Positions 13,957 to 20,946 of a stretch of 64,000 nt of DNA are shown one piece after another. The notes under the pieces are model-generated. The model was not told the origin of the DNA. It did no database searches and saw only the letters and a program-made list of their open reading frames with translations. How positions within the stretch are numbered: position 1 is the first letter of the stretch; each line of letters opens with the position of its first letter. The DNA is taken from positions 1 through 64,000 of the IMG/VR virus record IMGVR_UViG_3300036861_000632, one strand, 5' to 3'. The stretch comes from a virus. A program made the position numbers and the translations under genes.

Positions 13957-16317
13957 ATGTTCAAGAACCTCCTCGCGCTGACCCATTCGCCCACGATTGA
14001 AACCGGCATCGGGCGCGTCACGCAGAACCTCTTTTCGCGCTTCAAACCGCACTTCGAGTCCATCGACATTTTCGCCATCAACTACAACGGGATGCCGCAC
14101 GCGATGCAAAAGGAATACACCCTCTATCCTCCGCCCCGTGGTGACGAGTGGGCGAGCCGGGATGGGCTGGGAGCGTTCTGCGACCGGATCAGGGTGGCCT
14201 TCGAGAATGGGCGCGGCTATTCGCACGTCTGGATGTGCGAGGAACCGCGCAGTCTTTCGCAGTGGAACTTTCCACAGACCATCAATCGCGCGGGCAGCCA
14301 TTTCGGATTCGTGACGGCGGGTTACTTCCCCGTGTGCTCGCAGATGGACGACAAGTGGCTGGACATCATCCGGGCGGTCGATTGCCCGGTGGCGTACACG
14401 AACTACGGTCTGACCGAGATGTTGCGCGGCAAGCGGGAACTGCTGTTCAAGGGACGCTCCAAGCCGGCGATCATCCCGCACGGCGTCAACCCGGAGATTT
14501 ATCACCCGGTCAAGCCGGAAGCGAGAATCGCCATGCGCTCGCGTCTCCAACTCGCCGAAAAGGATTTCGTCCTGCTTAACGTCAACCAGAATCAGCGCCG
14601 CAAAGGGCTGGTGAACTCGTTTCAAATCCTCGCCCTGCTCCGTTCAATGAACGTGCCGGCCGTGCTCATCATGCACATGCCGGATGGCAACGAGATTGAG
14701 GGCACGTCCATCAGCGCGATGGCGGATCAGCTTGGCGTCTTGCCGGCATGGTGGCGTTCGTCGGATGATCTTTTCCTCAACGGCCACGCGCGCATGGCGG
14801 AGACTTCGTTGAACCTCGTTTACAACTGCGCCGATCTCGTGCTGTCCACGACCTACGGTGAAGGCTTCGGCCTGAGTTTGATCGAGGGAGTGGCGGCGGG
14901 CTGCTGTGCCGCCATGCCGGACCACACGGCCTGCGCCGAGATTGCCGACGCCATCAACGCTTCACAGCCGGGCCGTGTCCTCAAGCTGCCGGTGTCTGAC
15001 ATCGCCATCGTCAACATGCGGGACGATTCGCGCGTGCGTTATCCGGTGGATGTGAAGGCGTCTGCCTTTGCCATTGCCGACCTGTACGGCAAAGAGAAGT
15101 GGCGCATCCGCGAACCGCTCTCACCCGCCATCCGCAACTGGCTTGATTGGGACCGCATCGCAAAGCAGTGGCTCAAATTTATGGACATTGAGAAGCCCGC
15201 GGTGCCGGAGTCCTACACCATCGAATCGTCGAGGCGGGTGATGATTCCGCACAGCGAATGCGTGGCGCCAACTCCGAGCTTTCAGAGGCAGACACCGTGG
15301 CCGAGTGGATTGGTCCCGCTGCCTGTCACTAAGGACATGGCTTACTTCAATTCGGGGCTGGTGCGCGGGCCGGATGCTCAACTGTGGCTGGTTTCACGGA
15401 AGGCGGTGCGGGTGAACCATCCGAAGCTGCTAGACCATAGTAATCTGGCGGCGATTGCCTTAAACGAGAACATGGAGCCGCGCCACGGATATTCGCTTGC
15501 ACAGCTACTCGCCGGGGACACGCAAGCGGATAGAGTGGATCGGGCAATCGAAAAAATGCTCGACCTTCCAAACCGCGAAACCGAACAGCACGAAGACCCG
15601 CGCGTCGTTTTTCACGCCGGCATGTTCTATGTCGCCTACGCCTCGTGGTCGCGAGAGACATGCATCCCGAACAGCAAGCAGCGCATGGCGGCGTTCAAGG
15701 ATTGGAACAGTCAGCCGATCGTTGGCCGCGAAATATTCTACGGCAACAACGACTCCGCCAATCCGGGCACGGAAAAGAACTGGCTGCCGTTCTTCCATGA
15801 TGGCGTCCTGCATCTGGTCTATCGGTTCGCGCCGCACATCGTCATCGCGCCCTACGCGCAAAACGGCGTCGCGCTGGTCGAATACCGGACGGCCACGAAT
15901 GACACCTGGAAATGGGGCGAGATTCGCGGCGGCACTCCGCCTGTCCGCGTGGGCGACGAATACATTTCGTTCTTCCATTCCTCAACGCCGTGGCGCGGGC
16001 CGTTCCGCCGCTATTACATGGGCGCGTATGCGTTCGCTGCCAAGCCGCCGTTCAACGTCACGCGCATCAGTCCGAAGCCGATCCTCGCCGGGAGCGATGA
16101 GGACTCGCGGTTGTGGGGCAAGAACAAGCCGGCGGTGATCTTCCCGTCCGGGGCGTTGCTTGAGAAGGAGGAGTGGCTGGTGACGGGCGGCTGCAATGAT
16201 GAGGCGACTTTCTGGATTCGGATTCCGCACAAGGAATTGGAGATGCGGGAGTGCTCCACGAACGATGAAGTCAGCCACACGGCTGGCCGAAAACCAGAAA
16301 GTGAAGGAATGAAATGA
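13957..16317 (+). CDS. Fusion: GT4 glycosyltransferase plus GH130-like propeller domain
   Basis: 786 aa from the ATG at 13957. The N-terminal half is a GT-B glycosyltransferase: 'AIIPHGVNPEIYHP', 'LLNVNQNQRRKG', and the GT4 nucleotide-sugar motif 'STTYGEGFGLSLIEGVAAG' around residues 300-318. From about 450 the sequence follows GH130 mannoside phosphorylase/mannosidase blades: 'EDPRVVFHAGMFYVAY', 'NWLPFFHDGVLHLVYRFAPH', 'YISFFHSST', then 'VIFPSGALLEKEEWLVTGG'. One polypeptide would thus join sugar transfer to a mannoside-acting propeller. It probably acts in the cytoplasm on host glycan or polysaccharide. Catalytic competence of the second domain was not established residue by residue. Confidence 0.8.
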   Translation: MFKNLLALTHSPTIETGIGRVTQNLFSRFKPHFESIDIFAINYNGMPHAMQKEYTLYPPPRGDEWASRDGLGAFCDRIRVAFENGRGYSHVWMCEEPRSLSQWNFPQTINRAGSHFGFVTAGYFPVCSQMDDKWLDIIRAVDCPVAYTNYGLTEMLRGKRELLFKGRSKPAIIPHGVNPEIYHPVKPEARIAMRSRLQLAEKDFVLLNVNQNQRRKGLVNSFQILALLRSMNVPAVLIMHMPDGNEIEGTSISAMADQLGVLPAWWRSSDDLFLNGHARMAETSLNLVYNCADLVLSTTYGEGFGLSLIEGVAAGCCAAMPDHTACAEIADAINASQPGRVLKLPVSDIAIVNMRDDSRVRYPVDVKASAFAIADLYGKEKWRIREPLSPAIRNWLDWDRIAKQWLKFMDIEKPAVPESYTIESSRRVMIPHSECVAPTPSFQRQTPWPSGLVPLPVTKDMAYFNSGLVRGPDAQLWLVSRKAVRVNHPKLLDHSNLAAIALNENMEPRHGYSLAQLLAGDTQADRVDRAIEKMLDLPNRETEQHEDPRVVFHAGMFYVAYASWSRETCIPNSKQRMAAFKDWNSQPIVGREIFYGNNDSANPGTEKNWLPFFHDGVLHLVYRFAPHIVIAPYAQNGVALVEYRTATNDTWKWGEIRGGTPPVRVGDEYISFFHSSTPWRGPFRRYYMGAYAFAAKPPFNVTRISPKPILAGSDEDSRLWGKNKPAVIFPSGALLEKEEWLVTGGCNDEATFWIRIPHKELEMRECSTNDEVSHTAGRKPESEGMK

Positions 16318-16529
16318 GCGCAACCGATAACCAGAAACCGTCCGCCGAAGCCCAACGCGAAGCCGTGTTGTGCTGCACTGATTTGTTAGGCTGCCCGAAT
16401 TGCAAAAGCACAAACATCATAAAACTCTGGCGGGCCGAGATCGTCCTGCCCGGTGACAACTCAGACAACTCAACCAAAGGATACCGATATGGATGCCATG
16501 ACTGCGACTCAATCTTCTACGCCCGTTAA
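16314..16529 (+). CDS. Small zinc-ribbon protein
   Basis: 71 aa, coupled to the glycosyltransferase by ATGA at 16314. 'CPNCKS' near residue 27 and 'CHDCDS' near residue 61 form a two-knuckle zinc ribbon. Such small proteins are frequent between phage genes and often bind nucleic acid, but no specific role can be given. Its 3' end overlaps the next gene by 41 bp. Confidence 0.6.
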   Translation: MSATDNQKPSAEAQREAVLCCTDLLGCPNCKSTNIIKLWRAEIVLPGDNSDNSTKGYRYGCHDCDSIFYAR

Positions 16530-16845
16530 GTGGCGCCCCGAACACGGCGGCGCATACCGCTGCCTGCGTGCCAACGAAGAGCATGGCACGAAGAAGGGTA
16601 AAATCTACATCTACGAAACGACCTTCTACCCTCAAGGCGAAATCTGCCACTACAACTCGCGCTGGCAAACGCGACTGCTCGGCGGATGCAACTCGCTTCG
16701 ACAACCCGGCGCGTTCGAGACGGTGACAATCTGCCCGTTCTGCGGCGCGACCATGTATAAACCGGAAGCCGATGCCAGCGGCTTCTTCCCGCTCGCCCAC
16801 GATGCTGCTGAGTGCGCGAAGAAAACCGGAGACTCGTCAGCCTAA
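16489..16845 (+). CDS. Cysteine-containing small phage protein
   Basis: 118 aa from the ATG at 16489, preceded by AAGGAT at a usable distance; an ATG at 16498 is the alternative. Contains 'VKWRPEHGGAYRCLRANEEH', a beta-rich middle ('GKIYIYETTFYPQGEICHYN') and a 'CPFCGA' knuckle near the C-terminus. Function unknown. The stop is immediately followed by a stem-loop. Confidence 0.6.
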   Translation: MDAMTATQSSTPVKWRPEHGGAYRCLRANEEHGTKKGKIYIYETTFYPQGEICHYNSRWQTRLLGGCNSLRQPGAFETVTICPFCGATMYKPEADASGFFPLAHDAAECAKKTGDSSA

Positions 16846-16857
16846 CGCAAAGTTAGG
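16841..16857 (+). other. Short stem-loop CCTAAC-GCAAA-GTTAGG
   Basis: A perfect 6-bp inverted repeat with a 5-nt loop overlaps the stop codon of the preceding gene. It lacks a U-tract, so it is not an obvious terminator. Its arms resemble integron core sites, but the spacing is far too short for attC. Confidence 0.35.
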
Positions 16858-16885
16858 GCATTGCCACCGGACGGAAGCGAACTCG

Positions 16886-17038
16886 ATGACCCACAACCAC
16901 AACACCACGAAGACTAAATATGCACTACAAAGCGACTTAGAAGCGATTTCCTTCGCGCAATTGATGAATGTTGCGCTAAACGAAAACATCCATGTTGACC
17001 ATCTGCCTGACAACCTGCCGGCCCGAACCGAAGTTTGA
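16886..17038 (+). CDS. Possible small protein
   Basis: 50 codons from an ATG at 16886, polar N-terminus (THNHNTTKTK) followed by a helix ('LQSDLEAISFAQLMNVALNE'). It overlaps the next glycosyltransferase by 47 bp. Composition of the helix is protein-like, but the long overlap and lack of motif make it uncertain. Confidence 0.3.
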   Translation: MTHNHNTTKTKYALQSDLEAISFAQLMNVALNENIHVDHLPDNLPARTEV

Positions 17039-17975
17039 TTACTTCTTCGACTCATTGCATCGGGAACTGTGCGGCGATTACAGGGGCGTCACTATTGTCA
17101 TCGTGGATGCGCTCCTGAATCAGCGCCCTCCGAACCTTGCAATCCAGCGGTCGGTTGCTGGCAGTGCGACACTTCACTGTGCAGACCCGAAACCGACGCT
17201 TCACTGGATAGAGCCGAAGCCGAACTTGTGGCAGGGCGTCCATCGCCTCACGAGCCAAGACTACTGGGCGAAGTGCAACGCGCTCAACACGGCGCTCTGC
17301 TACGCTCCCGATGGTTGGTTCACCGTCATGGACGATCTTGGTGTGCTAATTCCCGGCTGGGGCAAGGCGCTCAAACGCGCGATGGTAGATGACAAGATCA
17401 TCACCCTGGGCGCTTACAAGAAGGTGAAGGAATTGGAGATTGAGGACGGGGCGGTGATTTCATTCAAGCCCCACTTGAACGACAGGGGCGAAGATGTTGG
17501 CCGGGATTCCCGCTGGTCGCGCGGAAGTTTTGAAGGTCCAGTACCTGCCGTGGGCGACATGATGTTCGGCCACGTCACCGCGCCAGTTGAAGCCTTCCTC
17601 AAGATCAATGGCTACCCGGAACTCCTGTGCGATTCGCTTGGATTCGAGGATGTCATCACCGGCATCACGCTCGAAAAGGCGGGCTACAAGTTTGTGTACG
17701 ATCGGACGATGCTCGTGTTTGAGAGCGAGGAACTGCATCATCTGGTGCAAGCGGGGAACGTCAAGATGACGACGGTGAAGCGGATCGACAAAGGTTGTAG
17801 CCCCAAGGACAAATCGAACGAGGTTCTTCGCCGCGCTCGCGCTGGCGACTACTCCATCTGGAACAATTACGATTTGCGGGAGTTGAGGCAGGGCATTCTC
17901 AACGGGGGAGAATTTCCTGTGCCGCTTTCCCCTGTCGTAGATTGGTACGACGGGATGGCCTTGAATCAGATGTGA
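16992..17975 (+). CDS. GT2-like glycosyltransferase
   Basis: 327 aa, GT-A-like. It begins with the strand 'MLTICLTTCRPEPKFDYF', has a 'YAPDGWFTVMDDLGVLIPGW' segment where the DxD-type metal site lies (MDD), and a late acidic motif 'GFEDVITGITLEKAGYKFV', typical of the catalytic-base region in GT2/galactosyltransferase-type enzymes. It would transfer a nucleotide-activated sugar in the cytoplasm. Its stop overlaps the following ATG (TGATG at 17973-17977). The specific donor cannot be read from sequence. Confidence 0.75.
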   Translation: MLTICLTTCRPEPKFDYFFDSLHRELCGDYRGVTIVIVDALLNQRPPNLAIQRSVAGSATLHCADPKPTLHWIEPKPNLWQGVHRLTSQDYWAKCNALNTALCYAPDGWFTVMDDLGVLIPGWGKALKRAMVDDKIITLGAYKKVKELEIEDGAVISFKPHLNDRGEDVGRDSRWSRGSFEGPVPAVGDMMFGHVTAPVEAFLKINGYPELLCDSLGFEDVITGITLEKAGYKFVYDRTMLVFESEELHHLVQAGNVKMTTVKRIDKGCSPKDKSNEVLRRARAGDYSIWNNYDLRELRQGILNGGEFPVPLSPVVDWYDGMALNQM

Positions 17976-18700
17976 TGCCCGTCGTAACCGTCAGCCTGCT
18001 TGGTCGTCTGGGGAACAATTTATTTTCCTACGCCTACGCCCGCGCCTACGCCGAACGTCACGGCTTTGAGTTTCAGTGTGACCCGTGGATCGGGCAGAAG
18101 ATTTTCCAGATCAACGATACTCCCGTCCACGAGAAGAATCGGGCTATGGCGCGAAGAACCGAATTGGATGTCCGCGATGGCGAAAGCAACATCGAGTTCC
18201 GCACTTACGCGCAGAGTCAGGCGGCGATGATTTACACGCGGACGCAAGCGCGAGCATGGTTCAGGTTTCGCGAGGAACATCAGTATTTGATGCCACCTCC
18301 AGATGATCTGCTGGCACACCATCGCGTCGGCGACATGCAAGGCTATGGGTACCCACAAATCCGTCGCGCATCATACCTGACCGCCTGCGAGAAGTTCGGT
18401 TTCGACCCCAAGCTTCTTCGGTTTGTAACCGAGGAACATCCAACCGATGTGCCGGGCCTGACGAAGATGGGCCTTGGGTTCCTGCCCGACTTCTACCGGC
18501 TTGCAAACGCCCGAATTCTGTTTCGCGCAAATTCATCGTTCAGCTTTTGGGCATCCATCATCGGGAAGGCTGAGAGAGTGTTCAGCCCGGTCATCCGGGG
18601 ACTCGAAGGCGGACGTGAACATGATGTGAATTTCATTGAAGGATTATGGCCGCGCTTGGCCGATCTCGATGGAGTGACCGACTTACACCTACCAACATGA
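17975..18700 (+). CDS. Fucosyltransferase-like (GT11) enzyme
   Basis: 241 aa from the ATG at 17975. The N-terminus 'LLGRLGNNLFSYAYARAYAE' matches the characteristic GxGNqlFqyAfarala opening of alpha-1,2-fucosyltransferases. 'HHRVGDMQGYGYPQ' could correspond to the HxRrgDy donor motif, with Val for the second Arg and Met for Tyr. The C-terminus 'FSFWASIIG' resembles the SsFSwWaa motif. It should use GDP-fucose or a similar donor. It is coupled to both neighbours. Confidence 0.75.
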   Translation: MPVVTVSLLGRLGNNLFSYAYARAYAERHGFEFQCDPWIGQKIFQINDTPVHEKNRAMARRTELDVRDGESNIEFRTYAQSQAAMIYTRTQARAWFRFREEHQYLMPPPDDLLAHHRVGDMQGYGYPQIRRASYLTACEKFGFDPKLLRFVTEEHPTDVPGLTKMGLGFLPDFYRLANARILFRANSSFSFWASIIGKAERVFSPVIRGLEGGREHDVNFIEGLWPRLADLDGVTDLHLPT

Positions 18701-19281
18701 AACCTTTCGAGGAGCGAATGCGCTACGAGTATAACCTGACGCCCGACAGCGTGGTCATCGACGCGGGCGGGTATGAGGGGAACTTCGCCAAGATGATTGC
18801 TGACAAATACGGATGCAAGGTGTTCGTGTTTGAGCCGGTGTCCCGGTTCGCTGAAATCATCGAGAAGAAGCTGTCCCACTACCAGAATATCGACGTATTC
18901 CGATTTGGCATCGGTGCCGTAACAGGCCCGAAGAAATTTCATGTCCAGAACGATTCGACGGGCGAATTCGCCGGGAGCACTGACACCGAGATCGTCCAGC
19001 TTTTCAGCATAGATGAAATTGATGATGCACTTGGGTTCCCGCTGTTCGAGGATGACGTTTCACTTTTCAAGTTAAACGTGGAAGGGAACGAGTTTTGCAT
19101 TTTGGAGCGCGCCCTAGAAACAGGACTGGTCACTCACTGGCGCAACATCCAAGTCCAATTTCATCCAATCGTCCCTGACTACGAAGCCCGCTATCAACGC
19201 ATCCGCGAAGGCTTGCTCAAGACGCACGAGTTTACGTTTGACGAACCTTGGATCTGGCAGAATTTTGAATTACGCAAATGA
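18697..19281 (+). CDS. FkbM-family methyltransferase
   Basis: 194 aa from the ATG at 18697 (ATGA overlap). The SAM-binding fold is visible: 'VVIDAGGYEGNFAKMIADKYG' (motif I, with GGYEG in place of GANVG), 'VFVFEPVSRFAEII' (acidic end of strand 2), and 'LFKLNVEGNEFCIL', the 'lKiDvEGaE' signature of FkbM proteins with Asn for Asp. FkbM enzymes O-methylate sugars or small molecules, here probably a glycan made by the neighbouring transferases. Confidence 0.85.
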   Translation: MKPFEERMRYEYNLTPDSVVIDAGGYEGNFAKMIADKYGCKVFVFEPVSRFAEIIEKKLSHYQNIDVFRFGIGAVTGPKKFHVQNDSTGEFAGSTDTEIVQLFSIDEIDDALGFPLFEDDVSLFKLNVEGNEFCILERALETGLVTHWRNIQVQFHPIVPDYEARYQRIREGLLKTHEFTFDEPWIWQNFELRK

Positions 19282-19451
19282 AGACGTTGCTCACCAAGCT
19301 CAAAGCAAAACTGCGCGACTGGCTTTTTGCGGATTACAAATGGGTGACGCGCGCACAAGTGCAGCGTGAAATCTGTGCGGCACGGTGGGAATACCGAAAC
19401 TATCCACTCGTGCAGCGCGTTCTCTCGGAACTTCAAGAAACGATAAAATGA
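19278..19451 (+). CDS. Small basic protein
   Basis: 57 aa, ATG at 19278 overlapping the FkbM stop, and its own stop overlapping the next ATG (ATGA twice). The N-terminus is strongly basic (KTLLTKLKAKLRDWLF), followed by helical 'VTRAQVQREICAARWEY'. The coupling on both sides is the best evidence that it is real. Function unknown. Confidence 0.6.
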   Translation: MKTLLTKLKAKLRDWLFADYKWVTRAQVQREICAARWEYRNYPLVQRVLSELQETIK

Positions 19452-19627
19452 ATACCTCACACGAACCACATTCCGGCATGTTCCTGATCGTGCCGTCCAG
19501 TCTGCGGGCCTTCACCGGCATGGATTGCTACTGGGTTTTGCCGCTGACTCTTTCCGGCAATCCGGCGTTCAGCCACATCAATTACCTGACCGCTGAAGAA
19601 GTCGGGCAGGAGTTCGGAGGAAACTGA
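19448..19627 (+). CDS. Small protein of the glycan island
   Basis: 59 aa, ATGA-coupled to the previous gene and ending one base before the GT25 gene. Contains 'FLIVPSSLRAFTGMDCYWVL' and 'HINYLTAEEVGQEFGGN'. The 3' end AGTTCGGAGGAAACTG supplies a good Shine-Dalgarno (GGAGGA) for the following ATG. No recognised family. Confidence 0.55.
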   Translation: MNTSHEPHSGMFLIVPSSLRAFTGMDCYWVLPLTLSGNPAFSHINYLTAEEVGQEFGGN

Positions 19628-19628
19628 C

Positions 19629-20312
19629 ATGCACATCGGAAAATACTTCGACCAAATCATTTGCATCAACCGCGTTTCCCGTACTGACAGAAGGCGGCAC
19701 GCCGCGGCTCAGGCGATCCGTTGTGAACTGTTCGACCATGACAACTTTCAGTTCTTCACAGCCCATGATGGCCACATGCTCGACGGCACGTTCAATGGCA
19801 ACTTTGGATGCACCGCCTCTCACCGCGGCGTCCTTGAACTCATCGCGCATCACGGCTGGGAACGGACACTTGTGCTCGAAGACGACTTTGACGTGGTTGA
19901 ACCTGGCCGTTACGCCGACCACGCGAAGAACCGCCTGCCGTTCAACGAGCAATGGGCGAAGATGATCGGCGAAGTGCCGGACGATTGGGAGATGCTCTAT
20001 CTCGGCGGGCATTACGCGGAGGCACCGATTGCGCGGGTGTCCGAGCACGTCATCCGCATTGGCCGGATGCTGACCACGAGCAGCTACGGCATCACCGCGA
20101 AGTTCGCCCGCAAGATTGCGCCTCATATTTCCGGCATCGGCCCCATCGACGTGCTCTACGGCGGGTTCCACCGCGAGAACCGCTGCTACTGCTTCACGCC
20201 GCGCTTGATGGTACAGTATGAAAATCTAAGCGACCTCCAGCATCGCAAAATGGATAACTCTCAATGTATGCTGGACCCGAACCACGAGGCGATGGTGCCG
20301 TTCAGCGACTAA
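19629..20312 (+). CDS. GT25-family glycosyltransferase (LPS type)
   Basis: 227 aa, ATG at 19629 with a strong GGAGGA upstream. The pattern is that of GT25 enzymes acting on lipooligosaccharide: 'IICINRVSRTDRR' at the N-terminus, 'FGCTASHRGVLELI' (the cxxSHxxvl motif), 'TLVLEDDFDVV' (metal-binding EDD), 'LYLGGHY' and 'TSSYGITAKFARKI'. It probably transfers galactose or another hexose to a host surface glycan. It ends the plus-strand island and overlaps the convergent minus-strand gene by 11 bp, with no terminator visible. Confidence 0.88.
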   Translation: MHIGKYFDQIICINRVSRTDRRRHAAAQAIRCELFDHDNFQFFTAHDGHMLDGTFNGNFGCTASHRGVLELIAHHGWERTLVLEDDFDVVEPGRYADHAKNRLPFNEQWAKMIGEVPDDWEMLYLGGHYAEAPIARVSEHVIRIGRMLTTSSYGITAKFARKIAPHISGIGPIDVLYGGFHRENRCYCFTPRLMVQYENLSDLQHRKMDNSQCMLDPNHEAMVPFSD

Positions 20313-20946
20313 AGCCTGCATCGTTTGTATTCATGCGCCCTGTCGCGCCATCCAGTTGCTCCTTCTTTGCGAAGATTTGCAACTTGGGCGTCGGCACCGT
20401 GTAGAGCGACCGCGCTTGCAGGCGAAAGTAACCATCAGGCAGGTTGGTCACATAGACGGGGATCGTGATGATGCCGTTCGTCATGCTGTCCTCCCACTCG
20501 CAGCGGCCAGAACGAGAACCCAAATCATCGGTTGGCGGATAATAAGTGGCGTGCATGTTTGACCGGCCTACTGCGGTTCCGATTATACGGTTGGTCATCT
20601 CCGTTCCCGGCGCGTAGAACAAATCGCCCCGCCATATTTCCGTGTAAGGCTTCCGCAAGTCGGTCGTGAATCCGATGGTGTAAAAGGTGTTTGTCACAGC
20701 ATACCACGAGAGCGTCAGCTTGTTCGTAGCGACCACAGTGACGACCAGTTCGCCCGGCACCATCCGCTTGCCGGCGCGCGAACCAGCCTTGATGGACTCG
20801 ATGACCTTCGGCAGTTGCGGCGTCGCAACGCAGCCGACCAGAATGCCGACGAAGGCGGCGACCAGCCAGTTGCCCACCGCCATTTTGGCGGGAATTTGGA
20901 TTTCAGGTTTGCGGTCGGGCCAAGTAGTTGATGGTGGGCGTTTCAT
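20302..20946 (-). CDS. Exported lipoprotein-like protein, paralogue 1 beside subtilisin
   Basis: 214 aa from the ATG at 20946, which overlaps the protease stop. An internal ATG at 20883 would give a cleaner lipoprotein signal (VAAFVGILVGC). The mature part aligns by eye with the product at 23291-23785: both have GKR...PG, then 'FYTIGFTTDL..PYTEIWRGDL' and 'GRSNMHATYYPPTDDLGS'. The two paralogues flank the subtilisin gene, so they probably act with it at the cell surface. The fold resembles fibronectin/PEP-type domains of Verrucomicrobiota exported proteins, an inference. Confidence 0.7.
   Translation of the reverse strand: MKRPPSTTWPDRKPEIQIPAKMAVGNWLVAAFVGILVGCVATPQLPKVIESIKAGSRAGKRMVPGELVVTVVATNKLTLSWYAVTNTFYTIGFTTDLRKPYTEIWRGDLFYAPGTEMTNRIIGTAVGRSNMHATYYPPTDDLGSRSGRCEWEDSMTNGIITIPVYVTNLPDGYFRLQARSLYTVPTPKLQIFAKKEQLDGATGRMNTNDAGFSR

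Noticed and set aside
16841-16857. Integron attC site next to the recombinase remnant
   Set aside because: Core-like arms CCTAAC/GTTAGG are only 5 nt apart, far shorter than any attC, and no second site with proper spacing was found near the small plus-strand genes.
20302-20350. Bidirectional terminator at the convergent gene ends
   Set aside because: The two genes overlap by 11 bp and the sequence has no stem followed by T-runs on either strand.
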